NCBI GenBank assembly: GCA_963824905.1
Contig: CAWGRH010000003.1
Span: forward strand, 62,001-126,000
Length of the DNA: 64,000 nucleotides
Reading direction: 5' to 3'
From: JAJPKK01 sp963824905
GTDB lineage: Bacteria > Pseudomonadota > Alphaproteobacteria > Rhizobiales > Xanthobacteraceae
Shown one piece after another: positions 1 to 8,883 of the stretch (its first letter is position 1; each line of letters opens with the position of its first letter). Made by a program: the position numbers and the translations under genes. Below the pieces are notes generated by a model that was given only the letters and a program-made list of their open reading frames with translations, was not told the origin of the DNA and made no database searches.

Positions 1-412
1 CCCAGCGCGTGATCTCGCATCCCTGGTGCGTGCAGATCGCCGAATAGGCGACGACGCCGTCCGCCGCGCGCTCGCGCGTCGGACCTTCGAGCGTCGCCGG
101 ATCGAGCGCGACGACCAGCACCCTGTTGAGTCGCGAGCCGTTGCGCACAACGCCGTCCTTCGGATCCATCGGCCACACGAGAAGCGGCATCTTCGGAACA
201 TCGGCGGGCGTGAGCGGACGCGGCTCGCCGCCTTCGATCGGGACGAGATGGTCGCCCGGCTTCGGCCGCTCGTCGGCCGGCTCGGCTGACGCGGGCGCGA
301 CGCCAGCGACGATCTCGAGGCCAGCAGCGGAGGCGAGCGCCAGCACCTCGCGCCGCGTTTGGCGAACGCCACACGCACAGTCGATTGTCTTACCGTACTC
401 CCCGCTCATCAT
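1..412 (-). CDS. Tat-exported Rieske [2Fe-2S] protein, partial (C-terminus beyond window)
   Basis: Only the first ~137 residues lie in the window; the gene runs off the left edge. The N-terminus has a twin-arginine signal (RQTRREVLALAS) followed by a hydrophobic stretch ending in A-x-A, so the protein is probably exported folded by Tat. Near residue 127 the first half of a Rieske cluster motif is visible (CTHQGC), where Cys and His bind a 2Fe-2S centre; the second Cys/His pair would lie outside the window. Two adjacent ATGs (412 and 409) follow a GGGAGG Shine-Dalgarno; the second has the better spacing. The partner enzyme cannot be told from here; soluble Rieske proteins of this type usually pass electrons in periplasmic quinol or cytochrome oxidoreductases. 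Confidence 0.8.
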   Translation of the reverse strand, partial: MMSGEYGKTIDCACGVRQTRREVLALASAAGLEIVAGVAPASAEPADERPKPGDHLVPIEGGEPRPLTPADVPKMPLLVWPMDPKDGVVRNGSRLNRVLVVALDPATLEGPTRERAADGVVAYSAICTHQGCEITRW

Positions 413-625
413 TCCTCCCGAAGTCTCGCTGCAGGCTTGCTGCGATCTTATGGGCTCGTGCGGCGAGACGCCACTGCACGGTGTCGAGGCATGCAGGGAT
501 TTGATGAACGCTCCCCCAAAATCGCTGTGATTGCGCGGCTCGACCGGGGGTCCAGCATCCCTGAGCAGTCAATTCTTTACTGACCGAAAAATCCGAGTGC
601 GGCTGCGCGAGGCGCGTGACGCCGT

Positions 626-734
626 GTAGCCCGGATTGAGCGGAGCGAAATCCGGGTGCATCCGGCTCTCAATTTGCGGCATGTTGTGAATTGCAAAGCA
701 GGCCCCGGATTTCGCTGCGCTCAATCCGGGCTAC
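626..734. repeat. Paired-arm intergenic repeat, family A (GTAGCCCGGATTGAG)
   Basis: The left arm begins GTAGCCCGGATTGAGCGGAG and the right arm is its reverse complement, ending CTCAATCCGGGCTAC, with a ~45-base non-palindromic centre. A second copy lies at 13718-13826. The arms could form a long hairpin. Such elements are common between genes in Bradyrhizobium-like genomes. Confidence 0.85.
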
Positions 735-755
735 GGGCCCAAATCACGCTCCGTC

Positions 756-840
756 TTGACGGCGGGCGAATTTGTGAGAGAAACGAATTAGCCTGCAGTG
801 CTGCGCCCGGACGAAACCTCGCCCGGGCGCTTTGTTTTTT
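756..840 (+). ncRNA. Possible small RNA ending in the 803-840 terminator
   Basis: A TTGACG hexamer at 756-761 could be a -35 element, but the -10 region is weak. About 40 bases further on comes a strong hairpin and T-tract with no open reading frame in front of it, the arrangement of many alphaproteobacterial trans-acting small RNAs. No known family was recognised. The hairpin could instead end a transcript from upstream. Confidence 0.25.
803..840 (+). terminator. Intrinsic terminator
   Basis: GCGCCCGG at 803-810 pairs with CCGGGCGC at 823-830 over a 12-base loop, followed by TTTGTTTTTT at 831-840. This is a textbook Rho-independent terminator for rightward transcription, although no rightward gene precedes it. 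Confidence 0.75.
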
Positions 841-1245
841 CGCCGTCTGATGTTCAGGGCGCCGTAGCCGCACGTGCGCGGCACTTTGCCAGAGCTGAGC
901 CCCGGCTCAAGCCAATCCCTGTCCTCCCTCCTCCCGGTCAGTTCGTTCGCTCGCGTGGTCGCACCGCAGCGCTTCAGCGCATGCGGCTCAAGCCGCGTGA
1001 ACGGTCGCATCGACCGGTGAGGCATTGCTAACGGGATTCCCAGCATGAGCGCACTGTTCAAGCCACCGGGACCTGGTGGCGCCTCCTATCTCGCACCGCA
1101 GCCCGGACGCGAAATGAACGGCGGCGGAGCCGCCTTGCCTCCCGCCGCTTCGGCTTACTCCGCTTTTGACTCAGGGGATGACCGCCGCAGCCTGCAAACG
1201 ACGGCCCCGTTTTCCCGCGCAGCGGACGTCGCGCCATCTAAGTAA

Positions 1246-1834
1246 GGCAACGTACCCGCTCCCGCTCTAGCTGACACCAGAGCACCTGCCAACAATTCCA
1301 CGGTTCTTTCAGATGCCGATCCCGAGACATGGATTCCCGGCGCGCGATATGCGCAAGGTTCGATCCGACGAAGCGGTGGCGGCTTGCAATGGCGAGATTT
1401 GTCGCCGCTGGAGGGAATGCGCGTCGCGCTGCATGATTCCGCATTCCGAACCCTCAAGGAGCTGGACCCCAATAACCCGCAATTGCAATCTCTAAGCACC
1501 TCAACATGGGTTCCGACGTTCTCGGATACGAGCCGTCTGAATGAAGAGATCGCGAGGATAAGGGCCAGGCAAGCGTTGCCTGACCTCGAATCCCATCACA
1601 ACTTTCCGCGGCAGTTTTCTCCTCAATTTCGCGCTTGCGGCATCGAGCCGGAGGACTATCTCACCTTCTTGCCACGATCGTTTCCATCGCCTGAGACCGG
1701 ACGGACTGCATACGACGCCAATCAATTGGAACGCACAATGGGACCAATTTCTGAGTAATCAACCGACCGCAAAACCCGAAGAATTGCTTGAGACAGCTTC
1801 ACGGCATGTGGAAGAACGTACCATGGTTGGACTG
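1246..1834 (+). pseudogene. C-terminal toxin domain of a polymorphic toxin (SitA6/DUF2380-like), frame broken near 1683
   Basis: Reading from 1246 (just after a TAA) the frame encodes DADPETWIPGARYAQ, then PNNPQL, WVP, RLNEEI, and ESHHNFPRQF. After one frame change near 1683 it continues HRLRPDGLHT, then NWNAQWDQF. The order HH-x-FP, F-x-x-x-GI, HR-LxPxGLH, WN-x-xW is that of DUF2380-type nuclease-like toxin tips, such as Myxococcus SitA lipoproteins. Deleting one T in the TTT run at about 1681-1683 restores a single frame. No start codon with a ribosome site and no delivery domain are visible, so this is at best an orphan toxin tip. The DNA is AT-richer than its flanks, suggesting transfer. 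The immunity gene follows directly. Confidence 0.55.
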
Positions 1835-2508
1835 ATGAACACCAAATTCTGGCTTTTGGCGCCGCCAGAGAATCAGAAGCGAGCGACACTCGCTGAAGAT
1901 ACTAGGCTGGAGCAGATCACCTGCGCCGCTGACGAAAATCATCGGCGCGGGGGACGTCGGCTCGGAGACGTGAGGGCCACGATAGACCCAAGCGGGATCA
2001 GGGACTTCACCTGGACATGGCAACGGGACATTCTGGCTTCGGAGCATTTGCTGGACGTCTTCCTGAAGCACCGGGTCACCGGATACGAGATTAGACCTAC
2101 GACGATCTCGTATTCGAAGCGAAGCACGGCAAAGCCGCCGACACTGTATGAACTCATCATTATCGGATGGGGCGGCATGGCGTCGAATGCAGCTGGCCTA
2201 AAGGTGAGAGACTCGTGTGAAGCTTGCGAGTACAGAGATTATACCATCGCGACCCCAAGCCGGCTGATCGATGACGCCTCTTGGGATGGCAGCGATCTCT
2301 TCATCGTGTGGCCACTGCCACGATATCCCTTTGCCAGTGACCGTCTCGTCAGGCATACTGCGGACGGAAAACATAACCGGGGTGAAGCTATGTCCCGGCC
2401 GCAGAGATTCCCTTCAAACCAGGAAACGTCGCGAGTCCTGGTTTACTTCACATGTGGATGCCAGCATCGCGCGCTCGCGCCCTGGGAGGTCGCCTCGGGA
2501 TCAATTGA
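1835..2508 (+). pseudogene. SitI6-like (CXXCG-family) immunity protein, frame broken twice
   Basis: Starts at ATG 1835 (MNTKFWLLAP), immediately at the end of the toxin frame. Recognisable blocks are LYELIIIGWGGMA, SCEACEYRDY (a CxxC pair) and WDGSDLFIVWPLPRYPFASD, which match the immunity proteins encoded next to SitA6/DUF2380 toxins. The first CxxCG pair of that family is not obvious. The frame then moves near 2345 (continuing GILRTENITGVKL) and again near 2395 (PAEIPFKPG, HMWMPASRARALGGRLGIN, stop 2506-2508). Both moves need removal of a single base, so an intact protein of about 223 residues may exist in the real genome. It would neutralise the adjacent toxin domain. Confidence 0.55.
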
Positions 2509-2774
2509 GTGTTGATGCTGGAGCAGGCTCGCCCTGACTCCGTTGACGCCATCGGTTTGATGAGGGGTCACACCGCCGCGGGCCGGCCCGTTACACCATC
2601 TACATCCGCCTCACCGAGAGTTCGGTTGTCACAGGATCGCTCGGTCGAGCCGCACGATAGCACAGAAATCAACGCCGACGCGCTTCGGCTGCGCTCCCGC
2701 AACCTCAAGTCAACCGCCCCAACAATGCCTAGGCGGCCGCCTGAATTCTTCATGCTTTCGCCCCGGAAGTTGGG
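2509..2774. other. Intergenic stretch before bamA
   Basis: No coding region or repeat that I can support in these 266 bases; presumably holds the bamA promoter, but no clear -35/-10 pair was recognised. Confidence 0.4.
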
Positions 2775-5185
2775 TTGAACATCTCCCGTATGCGTAACGT
2801 GCGGACGAGTTTGCGTTTCGGTGCCGCGAGCGCCGCTAAGCAGCTTCTCGCGGGCCTTGCCCTGGGCCTCGGAGCCCTGTGCGCCGCTGTTCTGGCGCAG
2901 GCCGCGTGCGCGGCCTCACCTTTGGACGACACCGTCGTGGTACGCGGCAACCACCGCATCGAGGCGGCGGTGGTGCGCGGCTATTTTCACACCAAGCCTG
3001 ACGGCGGCCTCGATGCCGCAGCGGTGAACGATGGGCTCAAGGCGCTGTATGCGTCGGGCCTGTTCGCGGACGCCAACGTCGCATGGTCGGGGACGCATCT
3101 CGTCGTTACCGTCACCGAGGCGGCGGTGATCGACCGCGTGCAGTTCGAGGGCAACAGGCAGTTCAAGGACAAGGAACTCACGAGCAAGATCCGCTCGAAG
3201 GCCAAGACGCCGTTGACCAAAGCCGGCGTCCAGGACGATGTCGAGTGCATCGCCGAGCTTTACCGGCACAACGGCCGCTACGACGCGACGATCACGCCGA
3301 AGACGATCGCGAAGGGTGAGGGCCGCGTCGATCTCGTGTTCGAGATCAAGGAGGGCCCGAAGACCGGCATTGCCAAGATCGTGTTCATCGGCAACCACGC
3401 CTTTTCCGACCAGCGGCTCAAAGGCGTGATCAAGACGAGCGAGTCGGGCTGGCTCGCCTTCCTCAAGACCACCGACGTCTACGACGCCGACCGCCTCGAA
3501 TCCGATCGCGACCTCCTGCACGCCTTCTATCTCAAGCACGGCTACGCCGACGCCCAGGTGGTGGCGGCGACCGGCGCCTACGATGCTACGCGGAAAGGCT
3601 TCGAGATCGCCTTCACGATCGACGAGGGCGACCGATACCGGTTCGGCGCGATCGACATCACATCGAACATCGGCGCAGTCGACGTCGCGGCGCTGCGCGA
3701 GGCGCTGACGATGTCCAGCGGCGACGTCTACGACGCGAGCGCCGTCGACAAGTCCGTCGATGCGCTTGCGCTTGCGGTGAGCCGGCACGGATTTCCGTTC
3801 GCGACCGTGCACGCCAAAGCGCAGCGCGACCGCAAGCAGAAGCTCCTCGATCTCGTGCTCGCGCTCGACGACGGGCCGCACACCTATATCGAGCGCATCG
3901 CCGTGCGCGGCAATACCTTCACCCAGGACCAGGTGATCCGCCGCGAGTTCGACATCCACGAGGGCGACGCCTACAACAAGAGCCTCGTCGTGCGCGCCGA
4001 GCGGCGCCTCAAGGCGCTCAACCTCTTCAAATCGGTGAAGACCTCGACCGAGCCCGGCTCGAGCCCCGACCGCGTCGTCCTCGATGTCGACATCGAGGAG
4101 GAGCAGACCGGCGAGTTCTATCGTCTCCGGCGGCTATTCGACGAGCTACGGCATGCTCGCCGAAGTGACGGTGGCCGAGCGCAACTTCATGGGTCTCGGC
4201 CAATACGTGAAGGTGTCGGGCAGCCTCGGACAATATGTGCGCTCGGGCAAGCTGAGCCTCGCCCAGCCCTATTTCCTCGACACTCGCTCCACGCTCGGCC
4301 TCGACCTGTTCGGCAGCCAGACGCTGACGAACCCCAATCAGTCCTATGCCAGCACGAGCTACGGCTCCGCGATCCGGATCGACGCACCGGTCACCGACAC
4401 CGTGAGCGCGGAGGCGCGCTATTCGATCGTCAACCAGAGTTCGTCGCTCGATCCGGCGCTGCTGACTTGCGTGCGCGGGGACCGGCTGCACGTCCGCCTC
4501 GGCGGAGGTGAAGCAGGCGGTGCTCAACGGGCCGTCCTGGGTTTCGATGGCGGGCACCAGCTTCGGCTACTCGACCCTCGACAACGCGAAGAACCCGCAC
4601 GAGGGCGTGCGCCTCGAGGTGAAGCAGGACCTCGCCGGGCTCGGCGGCGACGCCGACTTCTACCGCACCACTGCGGATCTGCGCCTCTATCACGACTTCG
4701 GCGACGACGTCGTCGGCATGGCGCGCGGACAGGGCGGTTTCATTGCGCCCTATGGCGGGCAGCCCCTGCCCTTCGCCAACGGCTTCTTCGGCGGACCGCA
4801 ATTCGTGCGCGGCTTCGCGGTGAACGGCTTCGGGCCGCGCGACCTCACCCCCGGCACCACCGCCGACAATCTCGGCGGCAGCCGCTACTGGGCGTCGACC
4901 GCGGAGATGCAATCGCCGATTCCCGGGCTGCCGCCCGACTTCGCGCTCAAGGCCGCGGTGTTTGCCGACGCCGGCAGCGTGTGGGGCTATCGCGGCCAGA
5001 CCTCGTTTCCAACGCTCGCGCAGTCGCTCAACGTCAACAGTACTGCGCGGGTGCGCTCCTCGCTCGGCGCCGGCCTGATCTGGGATTCGCCGTTCGGCCC
5101 GCTGCGCGTCGACTATGCCTATCCGACCTCGAAGACGAATTACGACGTCACCCAGCGCCTGCATTTCGGCTTCGGTCCGTTCTGA
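2775..5185 (+). CDS. bamA: Outer-membrane assembly factor BamA (frame broken near 4120 and 4475)
   Basis: Periplasmic POTRA repeats followed by an outer-membrane beta-barrel that folds and inserts other barrel proteins. A long signal peptide (MRNVRTSLRFGAAS... ending AACAA) is followed by several POTRA units; typical phrases are VQFEGNRQFKDKEL, IVFIGNHAFSDQRL and IAVRGNTFTQDQVI. The barrel continues in a second frame from SGGYSTSYGMLAEV and in a third from CTSASAEVKQAV, ending GLIWDSPFGPLRVDYAYP and the terminal aromatic GFGPF. One base removed near 4120 and one G removed from GGGG near 4475 rejoin all three. The start is TTG 2775 after GGAAG, or ATG 2790 in the same frame. The usual neighbours of the main alphaproteobacterial bamA (rseP, lpxD, fabZ, lpxA) are absent, so this may be a second copy. 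Confidence 0.85.
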
Positions 5186-5363
5186 TCCCCTGCCCGGCGG
5201 CCACAAGACATCTCGCAATGCCACGGACGTCACGGCGGTTCGCGCCTTGACGCCTCTGCCCGCCGCGGCCACAACTCGCCCCGCCGACGCGTCGATCGGT
5301 CCGTGCGCGGAACCCCGCCACCGACGCGGCAAGACTCCAAAACGCAAGGGGCAGAGGAAACGC

Positions 5364-6804
5364 ATGACCTTCGACCATGGCGCAACCGCACCGGCGCTGA
5401 TGCACGATGCCCCCGCGCAACGCACTCTCACGCTTGTGGGCCAGGCGCTGTGCGTCATCGTGCCGGTTGCGATCTGGTTCATGCCGTTCGACATCGAGCC
5501 GACCACCAAGCACGGACTCGCCATCGCGATGTTCATGGTGCTGGGGTGGATCACCCAGGCGATGGACTACACCGTCACCGGGCTGATCGGCTGCTTCCTG
5601 TTCTGGGCGCTCGGCGTGGTGCGCTTTCCCGTCGCCTTCTCCGGCTTCGCCAACGACACCGCCTGGTTCCTGTTCTCGGCGCTGCTGCTCGGCGTGATCG
5701 CGACGCGCTCCGGCGTCGCACGCCGGCTCGCCTACATGGTGATGCTGCGGATCGGAACCACCTATCCGCGGATTCTGATGGGGCTCATCGTCACCGATTT
5801 CCTCCTCACCTTCATCGTGCCGTCCGGGGTCGCCCGCCTCGTCATCATGGCGGCGGTGGCGCTCGGGCTCATCGAGGCGTTCCGCGCCCAGACCGGCAGC
5901 AACGTCGCCCGCGGCATGTTCCTCGTGCTCACCTACACCGCCAACATCTTCGACAAGATGATCATCGCCGGCGCCGGCTCGATCACCGCGCGCGGGCTGA
6001 TCGAGAAGGTCGGCGGCGTCGAGGTTCTGTGGAGCGCCTGGTTCATCGCCTTCCTGCCGTGCAGCATCCTCACCGTGCTCGCGGCGTGGTGGCTCACGCT
6101 CAAGATGTATCCGCCGGAGGTGGTGAGCCTCGAGGGCGGCCGCGACTATCTCCTCGACGAGCTCAAGAAGATGGGCCCGTGGTCGGAGCTCGAGAAACGC
6201 TCGGCGGCGCTGCTCGGCGTCGCGGTGGCGCTGTGGCTCACCGACTTCGTCCACCACATCTCGCCGGCGGTGATCGGCATGGGCGTGTGCCTGTTCGCGC
6301 TGCTGCCGCGTGTCGGCATTCTCGACGCCGAGGATTTGCGCAAGCTCAACTACATGCCGATGTTCTTCGTCGCCACCGCAGTGAGCATGGGCGACGGCGC
6401 TCGAGGCGACCAAGGGGATCGAGCTCCTGACCCACCTGGTGTTCAGCTCGATCCAGCCCTACCTCACGAACCTCTTCACCACCACCGTGGTGCTCTACTG
6501 GGCGGCCTTCGTCTACCACTTCTTCCTGGCGAGCGAGATTTCGATGCTCGGCACATCGATCCCGCTGGTGGTGAACTTCGCCAAATCCTCGGGAATGTCG
6601 CCGCTGCTGCTCGGCATGATCTGGACCTTCGCCGCCGGCGGCAAGCTGTTCGCCTACCAGTCCGGCGTGCTGATCGTCGGCTACTCCTACGGCTACTTCG
6701 AGGCCCGCGACCTGCTGCGGCTCGGCTGGTGGCTCACCGTGGTGGAGTTCGTGATCCTCGTGCTGCTGGTGCAGATCTACTGGCCGCTGATCGGGATTTC
6801 GTGA
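5364..6804 (+). CDS. SLC13/DASS-family permease (frame broken near 6395)
   Basis: Polytopic inner-membrane carrier of the divalent anion:sodium symporter type, which moves dicarboxylates, sulfate or related anions. About a dozen hydrophobic helices are visible; family-like stretches are FSGFANDTAWFLFSALLLG, FIVPSGVARLVIMAAVA and the late helix ASEISMLGTSIPLVVNFAK. Start ATG 5364 follows AGAGGAAACGC. The frame changes near 6395: the first part ends AVSMGD and the rest, LEATKGIELLTHLVFSSIQP, is in the next frame; dropping one G from GACGGCGCTC repairs it. The long upstream extension of the open frame is not needed. Substrate unknown. Confidence 0.75.
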
Positions 6805-6866
6805 GGGCGGGGCGGCGGGCGCCGCTCAACTCTTCTGTCTGGCAGACAGTCGCCATTGACCTATGA

Positions 6867-6957
6867 GCGTCATCGCCGGGCTTGTCCCGGCGACCCCGAT
6901 GCCGGGGCACGGCCGTGCCGGGATGATCGGGGTGGCCGGGACAAGCCCGGCCATGAC
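6867..6957. repeat. Paired-arm intergenic repeat, family B (GTCATCGCCGGGCTTGTCCC)
   Basis: Left arm GTCATCGCCGGGCTTGTCCC; right arm GGGACAAGCCCGGCCATGAC, with a centre rich in CCGGCAC/GTGCCGG. Copies of the same family lie at 17050-17139, 21863-21956 and 51624-51713. Confidence 0.85.
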
Positions 6958-6988
6958 CATTGAGTGGAAACCGAACGTGCTGAGCCCC

Positions 6989-7468
6989 CTACTCCGCCGC
7001 CTCACTCATGTGGCCGGCATGCTCCTCGACATCGAGGACGGCCGCGACGAGCCCGGCGTAGCGCGCCGGCGCGTAGCGCCGCACCATCCGCAGGATCAGC
7101 CGCAAATCGGCTAGCAGCATGAGCGCGAGGCGCGGGCGGCTGCAGCGGCCCCACAACCGGACCGCGGTCGCGCGCGCATCGAGCTCGGCGAGATAAAGTC
7201 GCTCGACGATCGCGATCGCGGTGTCGAGATTGGCGAGGGGATAGCGCTCGGCTAGCCGCTGGTAGCGGGCGCGCACCTCCGCGTGGGCGGCGCCCTGACG
7301 GATCAGCGCGGCGACGCGACGCTTGGCGAGCGAATGTTTCAGTGCCGGCGAGAAGGTCGCCTCGATCGCGGCGAGCGCCGCGTCCATCGCACTGCCGCCG
7401 CGCGCGCACACCCGTTCGGCCGCGCGGTCGCCCCGCGCGCGGTCGCGGTCCGATGGGTTTACGGCCAT
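6989..7468 (-). CDS. Hypothetical protein next to the phage repressor
   Basis: About 159 residues, rich in Ala, Arg and Leu, mostly predicted helical (RLAERYPLANLDTAIAIVERLYLAELDA); no family recognised and no signal peptide. ATG 7468 is preceded by GAGGGG; a longer TTG start at 7510 is possible. A repressor-like operator (7521-7536) lies directly upstream, so expression is probably tied to the S24 repressor gene transcribed just behind it in the same direction. It could be a phage or host gene of the island edge. Confidence 0.5.
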   Translation of the reverse strand: MAVNPSDRDRARGDRAAERVCARGGSAMDAALAAIEATFSPALKHSLAKRRVAALIRQGAAHAEVRARYQRLAERYPLANLDTAIAIVERLYLAELDARATAVRLWGRCSRPRLALMLLADLRLILRMVRRYAPARYAGLVAAVLDVEEHAGHMSEAAE

Positions 7469-7520
7469 GGCGAGCCCCTCGAAGACTTCGCGCCAGAGCG
7501 GCGCGAGCAATCGAACAATA

Positions 7521-7536
7521 ATAGGACTATTCCTAT
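7521..7536. promoter_or_regulatory. Putative operator of the S24 repressor (site 1)
   Basis: ATAGGACTATTCCTAT is a 16-base dyad with six-base arms (ATAGGA, four bases, TCCTAT). Its first ten bases, ATAGGACTAT, occur in inverted orientation at 8310-8319 beyond the other end of the repressor gene. The site precedes the leftward gene at 7468. Inference: a binding site for the adjacent repressor. Confidence 0.5.
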
Positions 7537-7584
7537 GATGAGCAACCCAGAACGCGCCGAAGCAGCGGCAACAAGCCGGCTGGC

Positions 7585-8244
7585 CTACCGCTCGCCGCCC
7601 ATGATGACGCGATGAACCGACACGACGCTCGAGGTCGGGAATTCCAGGACCTTCTTCGGATTGTACTGCTCGAGACGCAATCGCTTGGCGTCGCGCGACA
7701 CGAAGCGCTTGACGTAGGCGTGGGGCGTCTCGTCCTCGCCGATCGCGATCTGGGCGACCACGAACGCGCCCTTGCTGATCGGCAGGCGCGGGTTGACGAA
7801 CACCATCTCGCCCGCGAAGTACCGCGGCTCCATCGAGTCCCCCACCACGTAGACGGCATAGGCATCGGCGACGCGGGAGAGGCTCGGCGGCGCGAGGATA
7901 TCGGCTACCATATTGCCGTTCAATATGAATTCGCCGTCTTTGCCGCCCACAGCCTGCCCGTAAACTGGAATCCGGGTCGCGATCTGCACCTCGCCGGACA
8001 CTTCGGCATTCGGCGGAATTGCCGACGCGGCGGATTTTTTTCCTACCATTTTGAGTTGTGATTCGTCAACCCGCAAAAGCTCGGCGACCACGGCGCGCAC
8101 CTCCTCGGGCAGCCGCTCAGGCACGCCGCGCCGGATGAACTGCTGAAAATAGGCGTGGTTCTTCCCCGCCTTGAGCGAGAGCTCGGAGAGCGACAGGCCG
8201 AGCTCGGCAACTCTCGCGACGATGAGGCTGCGCACCGTATCCAT
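7585..8244 (-). CDS. S24-family (LexA/CI-like) self-cleaving repressor
   Basis: A short phage-type repressor of 219 residues. The N-terminal ~65 residues form a helix-turn-helix (LSELSLKAGKNHAYFQQFI). The C-terminal half is an S24 peptidase fold with catalytic Ser137 in VVGDSMEP and Lys179 in AYVKRF, and a probable autocleavage region around AVGGKDG. Such proteins are cleaved when RecA is activated by DNA damage, relieving repression. ATG 8244 (MDTVRSLIVARV) matches the usual family start; the open frame extends upstream but into the likely operator region. Operator-like dyads occur at 7521-7536, 8282-8293 and 8310-8319, suggesting autoregulation and control of both flanks. Confidence 0.85.
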   Translation of the reverse strand: MDTVRSLIVARVAELGLSLSELSLKAGKNHAYFQQFIRRGVPERLPEEVRAVVAELLRVDESQLKMVGKKSAASAIPPNAEVSGEVQIATRIPVYGQAVGGKDGEFILNGNMVADILAPPSLSRVADAYAVYVVGDSMEPRYFAGEMVFVNPRLPISKGAFVVAQIAIGEDETPHAYVKRFVSRDAKRLRLEQYNPKKVLEFPTSSVVSVHRVIMGGER

Positions 8245-8281
8245 GGCGTGACTGTACAAACGGTCTCCGTCGGCGGTTAGT

Positions 8282-8319
8282 AGGATTTTTCCTCTTGCCA
8301 GGCCTCTCAATAGTCCTAT
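8282..8319. promoter_or_regulatory. Putative operators of the S24 repressor (sites 2 and 3)
   Basis: AGGA at 8282-8285 and TCCT at 8290-8293 form a dyad with the same four-base spacing as site 1. ATAGTCCTAT at 8310-8319 is the exact inverse of ATAGGACTAT in site 1. They lie between the repressor (leftward, ATG 8244) and the rightward gene at 8406, so the repressor probably governs its own promoter and the divergent one. Confidence 0.5.
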
Positions 8320-8405
8320 CATCGGCGACTGTCAAACCGGCGGTTGCGCCGCCGGCGTGACAGCGCCGCCCGCGCCCCGCCTGGAATGCTCAGGAGAACA
8401 TCGCT

Positions 8406-8804
8406 GTGAACGAACTCTGCTCGTCGGCCGAACGCGCCGCCATTGCGGCATTCAAGAACGGCGCCTCCGTCAACCGCGTGGCGGGGCTCATCGGCCGGAC
8501 GCCCGGGTCGGTCGAATGGCTGCTCAAGAAGAACGGCCTGAAGCGCAACGATCACCGCAAGCCGCGCGCCGACGAGGGGGGCGACGCCATCGCAGCGCCG
8601 ACCGCGCAATCCTGCCGCAAAGCCGACCTCGCCTTCCAGCGCGCGATGCACCGCGCGATCAAGGCCGGCCTCGAGAAGCCGCCGATGATCGGCATCTACA
8701 AGGACGACCGGCCGCTCGCCGCGCCACGCCTGTTCGCGCCGACGCCCGTTACTTCCGGCTGCACCTCGCCCGCCGCCGACTGCGCCGACCTCGTCTCGTC
8801 GTAG
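8406..8804 (+). CDS. Small helix-turn-helix protein divergent from the repressor
   Basis: 132 residues. The N-terminus reads as a helix-turn-helix of the kind that counts repeated DNA-binding modules (AAIAAFKNGASVNRVAGLIG, then SVEWLLKKNGL); the C-terminal half is low in recognisable features and ends in a Cys/Ser/Ala tail. GTG 8406 follows AGGAGAACATCGCT, a good ribosome site. It is the first rightward gene of the phage-derived island and may be its activator or a Cro-like partner; no family was firmly identified. Confidence 0.6.
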   Translation: MNELCSSAERAAIAAFKNGASVNRVAGLIGRTPGSVEWLLKKNGLKRNDHRKPRADEGGDAIAAPTAQSCRKADLAFQRAMHRAIKAGLEKPPMIGIYKDDRPLAAPRLFAPTPVTSGCTSPAADCADLVSS

Positions 8805-8883
8805 CGATCTCTCCGTCTCGCGCACCCGATTTCGGTCGCGGCGCCTGCAAGCGCCCCGGCCCGGACCCGAGCCTGGAGAGAAC

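Larger units (their letters stand above)
413..1245. other. Gene-free interval with repeat and terminator
   Basis: No convincing coding region in these ~830 bases; the open frames present (for example 1045-1245) lack a recognisable family. The interval holds a paired-arm repeat (626-734) and a hairpin with a T-tract (803-840). It separates the Rieske gene (leftward) from the toxin remnant (rightward). Confidence 0.5.

Noticed and set aside
1045..1245. Short open frame before the toxin remnant
   Set aside because: In frame with the toxin after the TAA at 1243, but no recognisable domain, ribosome site or codon pattern to call it part of the gene.
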